Shown here one piece after another: positions 25,890-33,581 of a stretch of 64,000 nt of DNA (positions within the stretch are counted from its first letter, which is position 1; each line of letters starts with the position of its first letter). The DNA comes from Ga0077560 sp046330395. GTDB taxonomy: Bacteria > Actinomycetota > Thermoleophilia > Miltoncostaeales > Miltoncostaeaceae. The stretch covers positions 62,001-126,000 of the forward strand of contig JAXLSS010000002.1 in NCBI GenBank assembly GCA_046330395.1. Direction: 5' to 3'. The position numbers and the translations under genes are program-made. A model generated the notes under the pieces. That model was not told the origin of the DNA, ran no database searches, and saw nothing but the letters and a program-made list of their open reading frames with translations.

Positions 25890-25980
25890 GTGCAGGGGTC
25901 CAGGGTCGGGTGCGAGGTCTCGGCGCGCACGCTGGCGCACACCCGTCCCCGAAGAACGCGCCGATCGTCCGGATTCAGGC

Positions 25981-26826
25981 TCAGCCCAGCCGGGGCCAGA
26001 CCTCGCGCACCGCCGCCGCGCGGTTGAGCGTGTACAGGTGCACGCCCGGCGCCCCGGCGGCCAGCAGCCGCTCGGCCAGGTCGCCCGCCACCTCCGCCCC
26101 GATGCGCGGCACATCCTCCTCGCGCGCCGCGTCCAGGCGGCCGGCCAGCCATCCCGGGATCTCGGTGCCGTTCATCGTGGCCATGCGCCGCAGGCCGGCC
26201 ACGCTCACCACCGGCATCACCCCGGGGATCACGGGACGGTGGCAGCCCAGCGCGGCCAGCTCGTCCACCAGTCGCAGGTAGTGGTCCACCTCGAAGAAGA
26301 ACTGGGTCACCGCGAACCCCGCCGCCCCGAGCTTGTCGGCCAGGTGCCGCCGGTCGCCGGCCAGGTCGGCCGACCGCGGGTGGCCCTCCGGGTGCGCGGC
26401 CACGCCCACGCAGAACTCGGCGGGGTGCTGGGCGATCACCTCCACCAGCTCGGCGGCGTAGGCGAACTCACCCTCGGCGGGCGGGCGCCCGTCGGGCGGG
26501 TCGCCGCCCAGGGCCAGGATGTTGCGCACCCCCGCACGGGCGTAGTCGTCCAGCAGCTCGGCCAGCTCGGCCCGGGTGTGGCCCACGCAGGTGAGGTGGG
26601 CCATGGTGGGGAAGCGGTGCCGCCGGTTGAGCTCCACCACCAGGTCGCGGGTGCGTGACCGCGTGGACCCCAGGGCGCCGTAGGTGACCGAGGCGAACGA
26701 GGGGTCGAGGTCCCGCAGCTCGTCCAGCGTGTCGTGCAGCTGGTCCTCCGCCTCCGGGGTGCGCGGCGGGAAGAACTCCAGCGAGCGCGTGGTGCCCGCC
26801 GCGATGATGTCGGTGATCATGGTCAT
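25981..26826 (-). CDS. metF: methylenetetrahydrofolate reductase
   Basis: A 281-residue MetF TIM barrel. Key strands are SLEFFPPRTPEAEDQL (the catalytic Glu in EFFPP), SVTYGALGSTRSRT, AHLTCVGHTRAEL with the folate-site C-x-x-x, NILALGGDPP, and FAVTQFFFEVDHYL, followed by PVIPGVMPV. FAD binding is expected. It reduces 5,10-methylene-THF to 5-methyl-THF, which supplies the methyl group for methionine; metZ lies 2 kb downstream on the same strand. The ATG at 26826 is close to the divergent methyltransferase start at 26896. Confidence 0.93.
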   Translation of the reverse strand: MTMITDIIAAGTTRSLEFFPPRTPEAEDQLHDTLDELRDLDPSFASVTYGALGSTRSRTRDLVVELNRRHRFPTMAHLTCVGHTRAELAELLDDYARAGVRNILALGGDPPDGRPPAEGEFAYAAELVEVIAQHPAEFCVGVAAHPEGHPRSADLAGDRRHLADKLGAAGFAVTQFFFEVDHYLRLVDELAALGCHRPVIPGVMPVVSVAGLRRMATMNGTEIPGWLAGRLDAAREEDVPRIGAEVAGDLAERLLAAGAPGVHLYTLNRAAAVREVWPRLG

Positions 26827-26895
26827 CGCGCGGCACCGTAGCGGACCGCCCAACGCCCGGACGCGCCCCCCGGTGCAGCTGCGAGACTTGCCGGG

Positions 26896-27654
26896 ATGGA
26901 CACGGAAACCGTGAACGCGTGGGATCACGCCGGGCTCTATGGCGAGCTGGCGCGGTGGTGGCCGCTGGTGTCGCCACCGCACGAGTACGTGGGGGAGGCC
27001 GCCTACGCCGAGGGCCTGCTTGCGTCCCACACCCCGGCCGTCCGCACGGTGCTGGAGCTGGGCAGCGGGGGTGGTTGCATGGCGCACCACCTGTCGCGGC
27101 GGTTCGCCATGACCCTGGTGGACGTCTCACCCGGGATGCTGGCCGCCAGCCGGCGGCTCAACCCCGGTGTGGCCCACCTGCCGGGCGACATGCGCACGGT
27201 GCGCCTGGGGCGTCGGTTCGACGCCGTGTTCATCCACGACGCCATCGACTACATGCGCACGCCCCAGGACCTGCGGGCCGCCCTGCGCACGGCGCGGGCG
27301 CACCTGGCCCCCGGTGGCCTGGTGCTGGTGATGCCCGACCACACCGCCGAGCGGTTCGTGCCCGACACGGATCACGGCGGGGTGGACGGCGACGGGGGTG
27401 AGGGGGTGCGCTACCTGGTGTGGAACTGGGATCCCGATCCGTCCGACCAGGAGTGCCGCATGGAGTTCGCGTTCGTCGTGCGCGAGGCCGGCGGCGCGGT
27501 GCGTGTCGTGCTGGACCGGCATGTGCTGGGGTTGTTCCCTCGGGATGAATGGATGCGTGCGCTGGGTGACGCGGGGTTCGATGCCCGTTCGCTCATCGAG
27601 GAGACCGACGAGCCGCGGGTGCCGCGGGAGGTGTTCATGGGGGTGGCGCGATGA
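26896..27654 (+). CDS. class I SAM-dependent methyltransferase
   Basis: A 252-residue methyltransferase: motif I TVLELGSGGGCMAHHL (about residues 55-70), post-I acidic residue in MTLVDVSPGML, GDMRTVRLGRRFDAVFIHDAIDYM (motifs III-IV) and APGGLVLVMPD (motif V/VI). This resembles small-molecule or ubiquinone-type methyltransferases. Substrate unknown. It is translationally coupled to the aminopeptidase gene (4-bp overlap, 27651-27654) and divergent from metF, but no pathway link is clear. Confidence 0.82.
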   Translation: MDTETVNAWDHAGLYGELARWWPLVSPPHEYVGEAAYAEGLLASHTPAVRTVLELGSGGGCMAHHLSRRFAMTLVDVSPGMLAASRRLNPGVAHLPGDMRTVRLGRRFDAVFIHDAIDYMRTPQDLRAALRTARAHLAPGGLVLVMPDHTAERFVPDTDHGGVDGDGGEGVRYLVWNWDPDPSDQECRMEFAFVVREAGGAVRVVLDRHVLGLFPRDEWMRALGDAGFDARSLIEETDEPRVPREVFMGVAR

Positions 27655-28859
27655 CCGCGAACGCGGACTGGATGGCGCGGCTGGCCGAGCTGGCCGTGCG
27701 CGTGGGCGCGAACGTGCAGCCGGACCAGGTGGTCACCATGGGCTGCCAGCCCGGCCAGGTGGACATGGCCCGGCAGGTGGCCGACGCGGCGTACCGGGCG
27801 GGCGCCCGGTTCGTGGACGTGGTGTGGCACGACCCGGTGGTGAAGCGGTCGCGGGTCCGGCACGCCCCGCAGGACACGCTGGGCTGGGTGCCGCCCTGGT
27901 ACACCCAGCGCGCCGTGCATCAGGGCGACACGGGCGGTGCCACCATCGCGCTCAGCGGGCCCACCGCCCCGGGCGTGTTCGACGACGTCGACCCGGCTCG
28001 CCTGGCACTGGACCGCCTGCCGTCGGTGCGCGAGCAGACCGAGGCCGCGCTGGCGGGCAAGCTCAACTGGACCGTGGTGCCGTGCCCCACGCCGGCCTGG
28101 GCGGCGATGGTGCACCCCGGGCTGGCCCCCGAGGCGGCGCTGGACCTGCTGTGGGCCGACATCGCGCACGTGTGCCGGCTGGACACGGACGATCCGGTGC
28201 GGGCCTGGCGGGAGCGGGCGGAGCAGATCGTGGCCTCGGCGGATGCGCTGAACCGGCGGCGCATCGACGCCCTGCACTTCGTGGGCCCCGGCACCGACCT
28301 CACCGTGGGCCTGTTCGGCGGGTCCCGCTGGCTGGGCGGCACGCAGCGCCGTCCCGACGGGCTGGAGCACCTGCCCAACATCCCCACCGAGGAGGTGTTC
28401 ACCACCCCCGACCCGCGGCGCACGGAGGGCGTGGTCAGCGCCACGATGCCCCTGGAGCTGGCGGGGACCCTGGTGGAGGGCCTGCGCGTGACCTTCCGCG
28501 AGGGGCGCGCCGTGGACATCACGGCCGACCGCGGCGCCGAGGTGCTGCGCGGCCGGGCCGCCACCGACGAGGGCGCGGCGCGGCTGGGCGAGGTGGCGCT
28601 GGTGGACGGCAGCGGCCGCATCGGGCCGCTGGGGCGGGTGTTCCTGGACACCCTCCTGGATGAGAACGCCGCCAGCCACATCGCCCTGGGCGGCGCGTAC
28701 CCGGCCGGTGTGGACGGCCCCGAGCGCGAGCTGGCCAACGTCAGCGACATCCACATCGACTTCATGATCGGGGGCCCGGAGGTGACGGTGTCGGCCGTCG
28801 CCGCCGACGGCACCGAGTCGCCCCTGCTGCGGCGGGGGGAGTGGGTGGCGGCCGGCTGA
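27651..28859 (+). CDS. M29-family (thermophilic) aminopeptidase
   Basis: A 402-residue metallo-aminopeptidase of MEROPS family M29 (AmpS/AmpT type). The two-metal active site is recognisable: NIPTEEVFTTPD with the paired glutamates, DENAASHIALGGAY with His and Tyr, and SDIHIDFMIG with His and Asp. The N-terminal half with RLAELAVRVGANVQPDQVV starts as in family members. It removes N-terminal residues from peptides in the cytoplasm. It overlaps the upstream methyltransferase gene by 4 bp. Confidence 0.9.
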   Translation: MTANADWMARLAELAVRVGANVQPDQVVTMGCQPGQVDMARQVADAAYRAGARFVDVVWHDPVVKRSRVRHAPQDTLGWVPPWYTQRAVHQGDTGGATIALSGPTAPGVFDDVDPARLALDRLPSVREQTEAALAGKLNWTVVPCPTPAWAAMVHPGLAPEAALDLLWADIAHVCRLDTDDPVRAWRERAEQIVASADALNRRRIDALHFVGPGTDLTVGLFGGSRWLGGTQRRPDGLEHLPNIPTEEVFTTPDPRRTEGVVSATMPLELAGTLVEGLRVTFREGRAVDITADRGAEVLRGRAATDEGAARLGEVALVDGSGRIGPLGRVFLDTLLDENAASHIALGGAYPAGVDGPERELANVSDIHIDFMIGGPEVTVSAVAADGTESPLLRRGEWVAAG

Positions 28860-28905
28860 GGGCGGAGGCTGGCGCGGCGTCCGTGGCGTCCGTGATGATG
28901 ACGGG

Positions 28906-30627
28906 GTGAGCGAGCGCCCAGACCCCGGTGGCCTCGGCCGTCTCGGCGCCGCGGTGGGTGCGCTGCGCGACCGGCTGCGCGAGGTGCGCCTGCCCCTGGA
29001 CCTTCCGGGTGCCGCGGACGTGCGGGCGGCACGCGCCGAGCTGGTGGGGCAGATGGACGACTACATCCTGCCGCGCCTGGCGTCGCTGGACGCCCCGCTG
29101 CTGGCGGTGGTGGGCGGGTCCACCGGGGCGGGCAAGTCCACCCTGGTCAACTCCATCGTGGGCGGCATCGTGTCGCGCGCCGGGGTGCTGCGCCCCACCA
29201 CCAACGCCCCCGTGCTGGTGCACAACCCCGACGACGAGCGCTGGTTCGTCGACCGGCGCGTGCTGCCGGACCTGGCGCGCATCACCGGTCAGCCGGTGCC
29301 CGGCGACGAGCAGGATCCCGGCTCGGTGCGGCTGGTGCCCACGGCCGCGCTGCCGGCCGGCCTGGCGCTGCTGGACGCCCCGGACATCGACTCGGTGGTG
29401 TCGCGCAACCGCAGCCTGGCCGGGCAGCTGCTGGCCGCGGCCGACATGTGGATCTTCGTCACCACCGCCGCCCGCTACGCCGACGCCGTGCCGTGGCAGC
29501 TGCTGCGCGACGCCGCGGCGCGCGGCACGTCGGTGACCATCGTGCTCAACCGCGTGCCCGAGGGCGCGCAGGACGAGATCCACACCGACCTGGCCGCCAT
29601 GCTGTCCCAGCAGGGTCTGGGCGAGGCGCCCATCTTCGTGGTCACCGAGGTGCCCCTCGACCCCGCGGGTCTGCTGCCCCAGGCGCAGATCGGCCCCCTG
29701 CGCGACTGGCTCACCGGGCTGGCCGCCGACCAGCAGGCCCGGTCGGAGGTGGTGCGTCAGACGCTGACGGGCGCACTCGACTCGCTGGCCGCGCGCACCG
29801 AGCAGGTGGCGGCCGGGGTGGACGCGCAGGACGAGGCGGTGCGGGAGCTGCGCGAGCAGGTGGACGCCGCCTACCGCGACGCGGCCCAGCGGGTGGGTGA
29901 GGGCCTGGGCGACGGCAGCCTGCTGCGCGGCGAGGTGCTGGCCCGCTGGCAGGACTACGTGGGCACCGGCGAGCTGTTCAAGCAGGTGGAGTCCACCATG
30001 TCGCGGCTGCGCGACCGGCTGACGTCGTTCATCCGCGGCAAGGCCCGTCCCGCCGAACCCCTGGGCGAGGCGCTGCACACCGGCGCGGCGGCCCTCATCG
30101 TGAGCCAGGGGCAGCGCGCCGCCACCCAGGCGGGGCGGGCCTGGCGGGGAACGCCCGCGGGCGAGGCGCTGCTGGCCGCCAACCCGCAGCTGGCGGCGGC
30201 CTCGGCCAACCTGCCCGACCAGGCCCAGCGCGTGGTGCGCGACTGGCAGGGCCACATCTTCGACATGGTGCGGGTGGAGGGGAAGGACCGGCGCACCACC
30301 GCGCGGTTCCTGGCCTACGGGGTCAACGGCGTGGGGGTGCTGCTGATGCTGGCCACCTTCGCCTCCACAGGTGGCCTCACCGGCGCGGAGGCCGGCATCG
30401 CGGGTGGCTCCGCCCTGCTGGCCCAGAAGGTGCTGGAGGCCATCTTCGGCGACCAGGCGGTGCGCACCCTGGCCGACAAGGCGCGCGAGGACCTGTCGCG
30501 CATGGTGACCGAGCTGTTCGCCGGCGAGCGCCAGCGCTACGACACGGCCCTGCAGGCCCTGGCCGGGCCCGACGACCAGGCCCGGACGTTGCGCGACGCG
30601 CTGGCCGGGGTGCGGGCGGCCCGATGA
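28906..30627 (+). CDS. dynamin-like GTPase, first of a pair
   Basis: A 573-residue large GTPase. The P-loop is GGSTGAGKST (residues 70-79), the switch I Thr lies in GVLRPTTNAPVLV, G3 is DAPDID in LLDAPDIDSVVSR, and G4 is the NRVP element in VLNRVPEG. Long alpha-helical middle and C-terminal parts and one hydrophobic stretch (GVGVLLMLATFASTGGL, about residues 475-490) follow. Such tandem GTPase pairs, akin to dynamin-related proteins, are common in actinomycetes and are thought to work on membranes, for example at division septa. It overlaps the next GTPase gene by 4 bp. Confidence 0.85.
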   Translation: MSERPDPGGLGRLGAAVGALRDRLREVRLPLDLPGAADVRAARAELVGQMDDYILPRLASLDAPLLAVVGGSTGAGKSTLVNSIVGGIVSRAGVLRPTTNAPVLVHNPDDERWFVDRRVLPDLARITGQPVPGDEQDPGSVRLVPTAALPAGLALLDAPDIDSVVSRNRSLAGQLLAAADMWIFVTTAARYADAVPWQLLRDAAARGTSVTIVLNRVPEGAQDEIHTDLAAMLSQQGLGEAPIFVVTEVPLDPAGLLPQAQIGPLRDWLTGLAADQQARSEVVRQTLTGALDSLAARTEQVAAGVDAQDEAVRELREQVDAAYRDAAQRVGEGLGDGSLLRGEVLARWQDYVGTGELFKQVESTMSRLRDRLTSFIRGKARPAEPLGEALHTGAAALIVSQGQRAATQAGRAWRGTPAGEALLAANPQLAAASANLPDQAQRVVRDWQGHIFDMVRVEGKDRRTTARFLAYGVNGVGVLLMLATFASTGGLTGAEAGIAGGSALLAQKVLEAIFGDQAVRTLADKAREDLSRMVTELFAGERQRYDTALQALAGPDDQARTLRDALAGVRAAR

Positions 30628-32260
30628 CCGGCGCGGCGGGGTTCGACTGGCGGCGCCTGGGTGCTCCGAACCGGCCCGCCGCCTCCGACGACGCGGGCTC
30701 CCTGGGGGACCGCGCGTCGGCTCACCGCCGCGCTGGCCGAGGCGGGTGCGCAGATCGACCCGGCCGTGGCGGGCCCGCCCAGCAGGTGGCGGCCCGCGTC
30801 AGCGAGCGCGTGGCGCTGTCCGACCGGCACACCGTGGTGGCGCTGGCCGGGGTCACCGGCGGCGGCAAGTCGTCGCTGTTCAACGCCATCATCGGCGACG
30901 GCGTGGCCGAGGTGGGGGTGCGGCGGCCATCACCTCCCAGACCCAGGCGGCGGTGTGGGGGGAGTCCGCGGCCACGCCGCTGCTGGACTGGCTGCAGGTG
31001 AGCCGGCGGCACCGCGTGACCGACGCGGGCGACGGCCTGGACGGCCTGGTGCTGCTGGACCTGCCGGACTTCGACTCGCGGGTGGCCGCCAACCGCGCCG
31101 AGGCCGACCGCATCCTGGAGCTCGCCGACCTGTTCGTGTCGGTCACCGACCCCCAGAAGTACGCCGATGCGGTGATGCACGACGAGTACATCGCGGCGCG
31201 GCGCGGGCACGCCGACCACACCATCGTGGTGCTCAACCACGCCGACGCCCTGCACGGGGACGGGCTGGCCACGGCCACCGACGACCTGGTGCGGCTGCTG
31301 CGGGCCGACGGCCTTGCCGACCCCCAGGTGGTGGCCACCTCGGCCACCACGGGGCTGGGCATCCCGGAGCTGCGCACCCGCATCGCGCGCGCCGTGGCGG
31401 CCCACGAGGCCACGCGCCGCCGCCTGGCGGTGGACCTGGACCAGCAGCGCGAGGTGGTGCGCGCCACCCTGGGCGACGCCGCGCCCACCGTGGACGACGC
31501 TGCGGAACGCCGGCTGGTGGACGCCCTGGCGGTGGCGGCCGGGGTGCCGGCCGTGCGCGACGCCGTGGTGCACGACCACCTGCGCCGGGCGTCGGCCCAC
31601 ACCGGGTCGGTGTTCGTGCGCTGGGTGCGCCACCTGCGCCCCGGCCCCCTGCGCCGCCTCGGCCTGGGGGATACCGCGCCGGACGCGGCGGGCGCGCCGC
31701 AGCGCAGCTCCCTGCCCACGCCCTCGCCCGCGGCGCAGGCCGAGGTGGAGGTGGCCGGCAGGGCGCTCGCCGACGGCGCCGCCCGGGGGCTGCCCCCGCG
31801 CTGGGCGGACGCCGTGCAGGACACGGCCGTCCCGGACAACGCCGACCTCCGCGACGCCCTCGACCAGGCGGTGGCCGGCACCGCGCTGGATGCCCGCACC
31901 GCCGTGTGGTGGCGGGTGGTGGGGGTGGTGCAGTGGCTCCTCGGCCTGACGGTGGTGCTGGGGGTGGGGTGGTACGCGCTGATCCTGCTCACCCAGAGCC
32001 TGCAGTTCGCGCTGCCCGACGTCCCGCGCTGGGGGCCGGTGCCGTACCCGTTCCTGATGATCGTGACCGGCCTGGTGGCGGGGTTCCTGCTGGCCGGCCT
32101 GTCGCGCACCCTTGCCGGCGTCGGCGCCCGGCGCCGCGCCGCCCGGGTGGAGGCGCGCCTGCGCGCCGCCGTCGCCGTCGTGGCCCGTGAGCGGGTGGTG
32201 GACCCGGTGCGCGAGGTGCTGGCGCGCCGCCGGCGGGTGGGGGAGTTGCTGGGGGCGTAG
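30624..32260 (+). CDS. dynamin-like GTPase, second of a pair (frameshifted near its 5' end)
   Basis: The continuous reading from about 30930 encodes most of a ~540-residue GTPase: G3 DLPDFDSRVAANR, a conserved TDPQKYADAVMHDEY and G4 LNHAD, ending with two hydrophobic helices (about 31915-32000 and 32055-32115) and an Arg-rich tail. The P-loop GVTGGGKSSLFNAIIG is present but in another frame (30850-30895). To join the parts from ATG 30624, frame changes are needed near 30715, 30775 and 30925, all apparently one-base losses. The protein is probably intact in the organism. It partners the upstream GTPase. Confidence 0.75.
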
Positions 32261-32297
32261 CGCGCCGGGCGTGTGTGGCCCGGGTAATGCAATGGGG

Positions 32298-32498
32298 AAA
32301 TGCAGGGGGGTTTCCCTGGACGTTGCTTCAAGGCAACGGGCGCATGCGCCTGTCTCAATGCGCCCACGCGATGCGAGGGGCGCCTTTCTCGCTGCGGCTC
32401 GGCGCCCTCATCGGCGTAAGGGCACATGCGCCCTGTCTCAATGCGCCCATGCGATGCACGGGGCGCTTTTCTTAATGCGGCGCCTGTGCCCTTAAGCC
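32298..32498. repeat. palindromic terminator-like repeat, locus 2 (two units)
   Basis: Same architecture as locus 1: an upstream flank with GTTGCTTCAAGGC, then unit 2a (core at 32353-32384), then unit 2b with arms GGCGTAAGGGCACA (32413-32426) and TGTGCCCTTAAGCC (32485-32498) and core at 32434-32466. Compared with unit 1b the arms differ at two positions, one pair compensated (G-C for A-T), keeping the stem. The XRE gene (minus strand) enters the right arm, so its last codons and stop are made of repeat sequence. The locus separates convergent genes. Confidence 0.75.
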
Positions 32499-32711
32499 GA
32501 GGAGATCCCCCGGCTGGCACTCCAGCACGTCGCAGATCGCCGTCAGCGTGGAGAAGCGGATCGCCCGCGCCCGGCCGTTCTTGAGGATGGAGAGGTTCAC
32601 GGGCGTCACGTCCACGCGGCGGGCCAGCTCGGCCAGCTGCATGCCCCGCTCGGCCAGCAGGCGTTCCAGGTTCACCACCACCCGGTGAGCGTCCGGGTCG
32701 GCGGGACTCAC
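32472..32711 (-). CDS. XRE/YozG-type HTH regulator
   Basis: A 79-residue minimal repressor. The HTH reads MQLAELARRVDVTPVNLSIL (about residues 23-42) and continues with LTAICDVLECQPGDLL, the form of the YozG subgroup that always accompanies a DUF2975 membrane protein. The start is a GTG at 32711, overlapping the stop of the DUF2975 gene by 4 bp, so both are one transcript and this is the second gene. The final residues (about GLRAQAPH) are encoded by the right arm of palindromic repeat 2b; the repeat seems to have replaced the original C-terminus. Confidence 0.85.
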   Translation of the reverse strand: MSPADPDAHRVVVNLERLLAERGMQLAELARRVDVTPVNLSILKNGRARAIRFSTLTAICDVLECQPGDLLGLRAQAPH

Positions 32712-33409
32712 ACCAGGCCCTCGGTGGTCTCGCGGAGCGCCACGCCGTGGCGCCACACCTCGGCCAGCGCCAAGAGCAGCGCGCCCATCAGCAGCGGCAG
32801 GAACTCCAGCGTCACCCCCGGTGCGAAACCACCCACGGTGTGCAGGTTGGACACCAGCGCCTCGGTGGTGGCCCACCGGACCACGGGCGCCAGGACCCCG
32901 CCGCCGAGGCCGACGATGGCCGCGAGCCAGCGCAGGTCCACCACGCCCGCCACGTCGAACGGCTCCCCGGCGGCCGCGCGACGCACCAGGCGCCGGATGC
33001 ACCACAGCGCACCGCCCGTGAGCAGGAGGGTGAGGGCGGGGCCGGTCAGCTCCATGAGGTGATGACGCAGCCTGGGATGCCGGATCAGCGACACCATGGA
33101 CACCCGCTGGGGTGCCTCGGCATCGTTGACCTCGGCGTTGCGGGTGAGTCGCTCCATTGCGGTGGGCGCGCCCGCCAGGCCCAGCACCACCTCCGTGGGC
33201 ACGTCGCTGCGCACCCGGATGGGGTCGTTCCAGCGTTGCGCGGCCGTGACAGCGCCGCCCACGGCCAACAGGCCCACCAGCACCAGCGCCACCGTGACAA
33301 GCCGCCCGGCCACGGTGACCCAGCGCCCCCCCGCGCCCGTCACCAGCACAAGGGCGCCCGTGGCCAGAAGCGCCAGGAGGATGAACGGGACCACCATCAG
33401 AGACGCCAT
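32708..33409 (-). CDS. DUF2975 membrane protein
   Basis: A 233-residue protein with four transmembrane helices: about residues 3-24, 31-52, a helix after RHHLMELTGPALTLLLTGGAL, and a final MGALLLALAEVWRHG. The last segment, followed by G-x-x-L-R-E-x-x-E-G-L-V, is the typical end of DUF2975, where the next gene encodes a YozG-like XRE protein, as here. Such pairs are thought to form a membrane-linked regulatory switch; the signal is unknown. RBS GAGGGAG precedes the ATG at 33409. The promoter region just upstream contains the 9-bp palindrome at 33422-33459. Confidence 0.82.
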   Translation of the reverse strand: MASLMVVPFILLALLATGALVLVTGAGGRWVTVAGRLVTVALVLVGLLAVGGAVTAAQRWNDPIRVRSDVPTEVVLGLAGAPTAMERLTRNAEVNDAEAPQRVSMVSLIRHPRLRHHLMELTGPALTLLLTGGALWCIRRLVRRAAAGEPFDVAGVVDLRWLAAIVGLGGGVLAPVVRWATTEALVSNLHTVGGFAPGVTLEFLPLLMGALLLALAEVWRHGVALRETTEGLV

Positions 33410-33421
33410 CTGCGCTCCCTC

Positions 33422-33459
33422 GACATATCGAAAAACAACATCACGATAAACGATATGTC
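33422..33459 (-). promoter_or_regulatory. AT-rich promoter/operator with long inverted repeat before DUF2975-XRE
   Basis: Perfect 9-bp arms GACATATCG (33422-33430) and CGATATGTC (33451-33459) enclose 20 bp that are unusually A/T-rich for this window, with a further TATCG-like half-site (ATCGTTTATCGTGAT read on the minus strand). It lies 12-50 bp ahead of the DUF2975 start codon. The likely reading is the operator-promoter of the pair, autoregulated by the XRE protein. Confidence 0.55.
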
Positions 33460-33485
33460 CAGAAGGCGGCAAGACCGCTCCGGGG

Positions 33486-33580
33486 CTTCAAGGCAACGGG
33501 CGCATGAGCACGTCTCAATGCGCGCGCGCAATGCGAGGGGCGCTCTTCTCCTCGAGCTCATGCGCCCTTTTGCCTTCGGG
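33486..33580. repeat. palindromic terminator-like repeat, locus 3 (single unit)
   Basis: One unit with arms GGCAACGGGCGCATGAGC (33492-33509) and GCTCATGCGCCCTTTTGCC (33556-33574), paired except near GGCAA/TTGCC where one extra T is present. The core (33512-33543) is TCTCAATGCGCGCGCGCAAT followed by GCGAGGGGCGC, with its own small stem. The right arm lies 7 bp after the stop codon of the diguanylate cyclase gene (33582) on the minus strand, and the left arm is about 25 bp beyond the DUF2975 operator. Confidence 0.7.
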
Positions 33581-33581
33581 G

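Noticed and set aside
25890..25980. Possible leader peptide or riboswitch between metF and uppP
   Set aside because: No conserved box, no short reading with a ribosome binding site, and no stable folded domain seen in 90 bp.
30661..32190. Long alternative frame across the second GTPase
   Set aside because: Extremely Gly/Arg/Pro-rich shadow; only about 30 residues near its start (RLTAALAEAGAQID) belong to the true protein because of a local frameshift.
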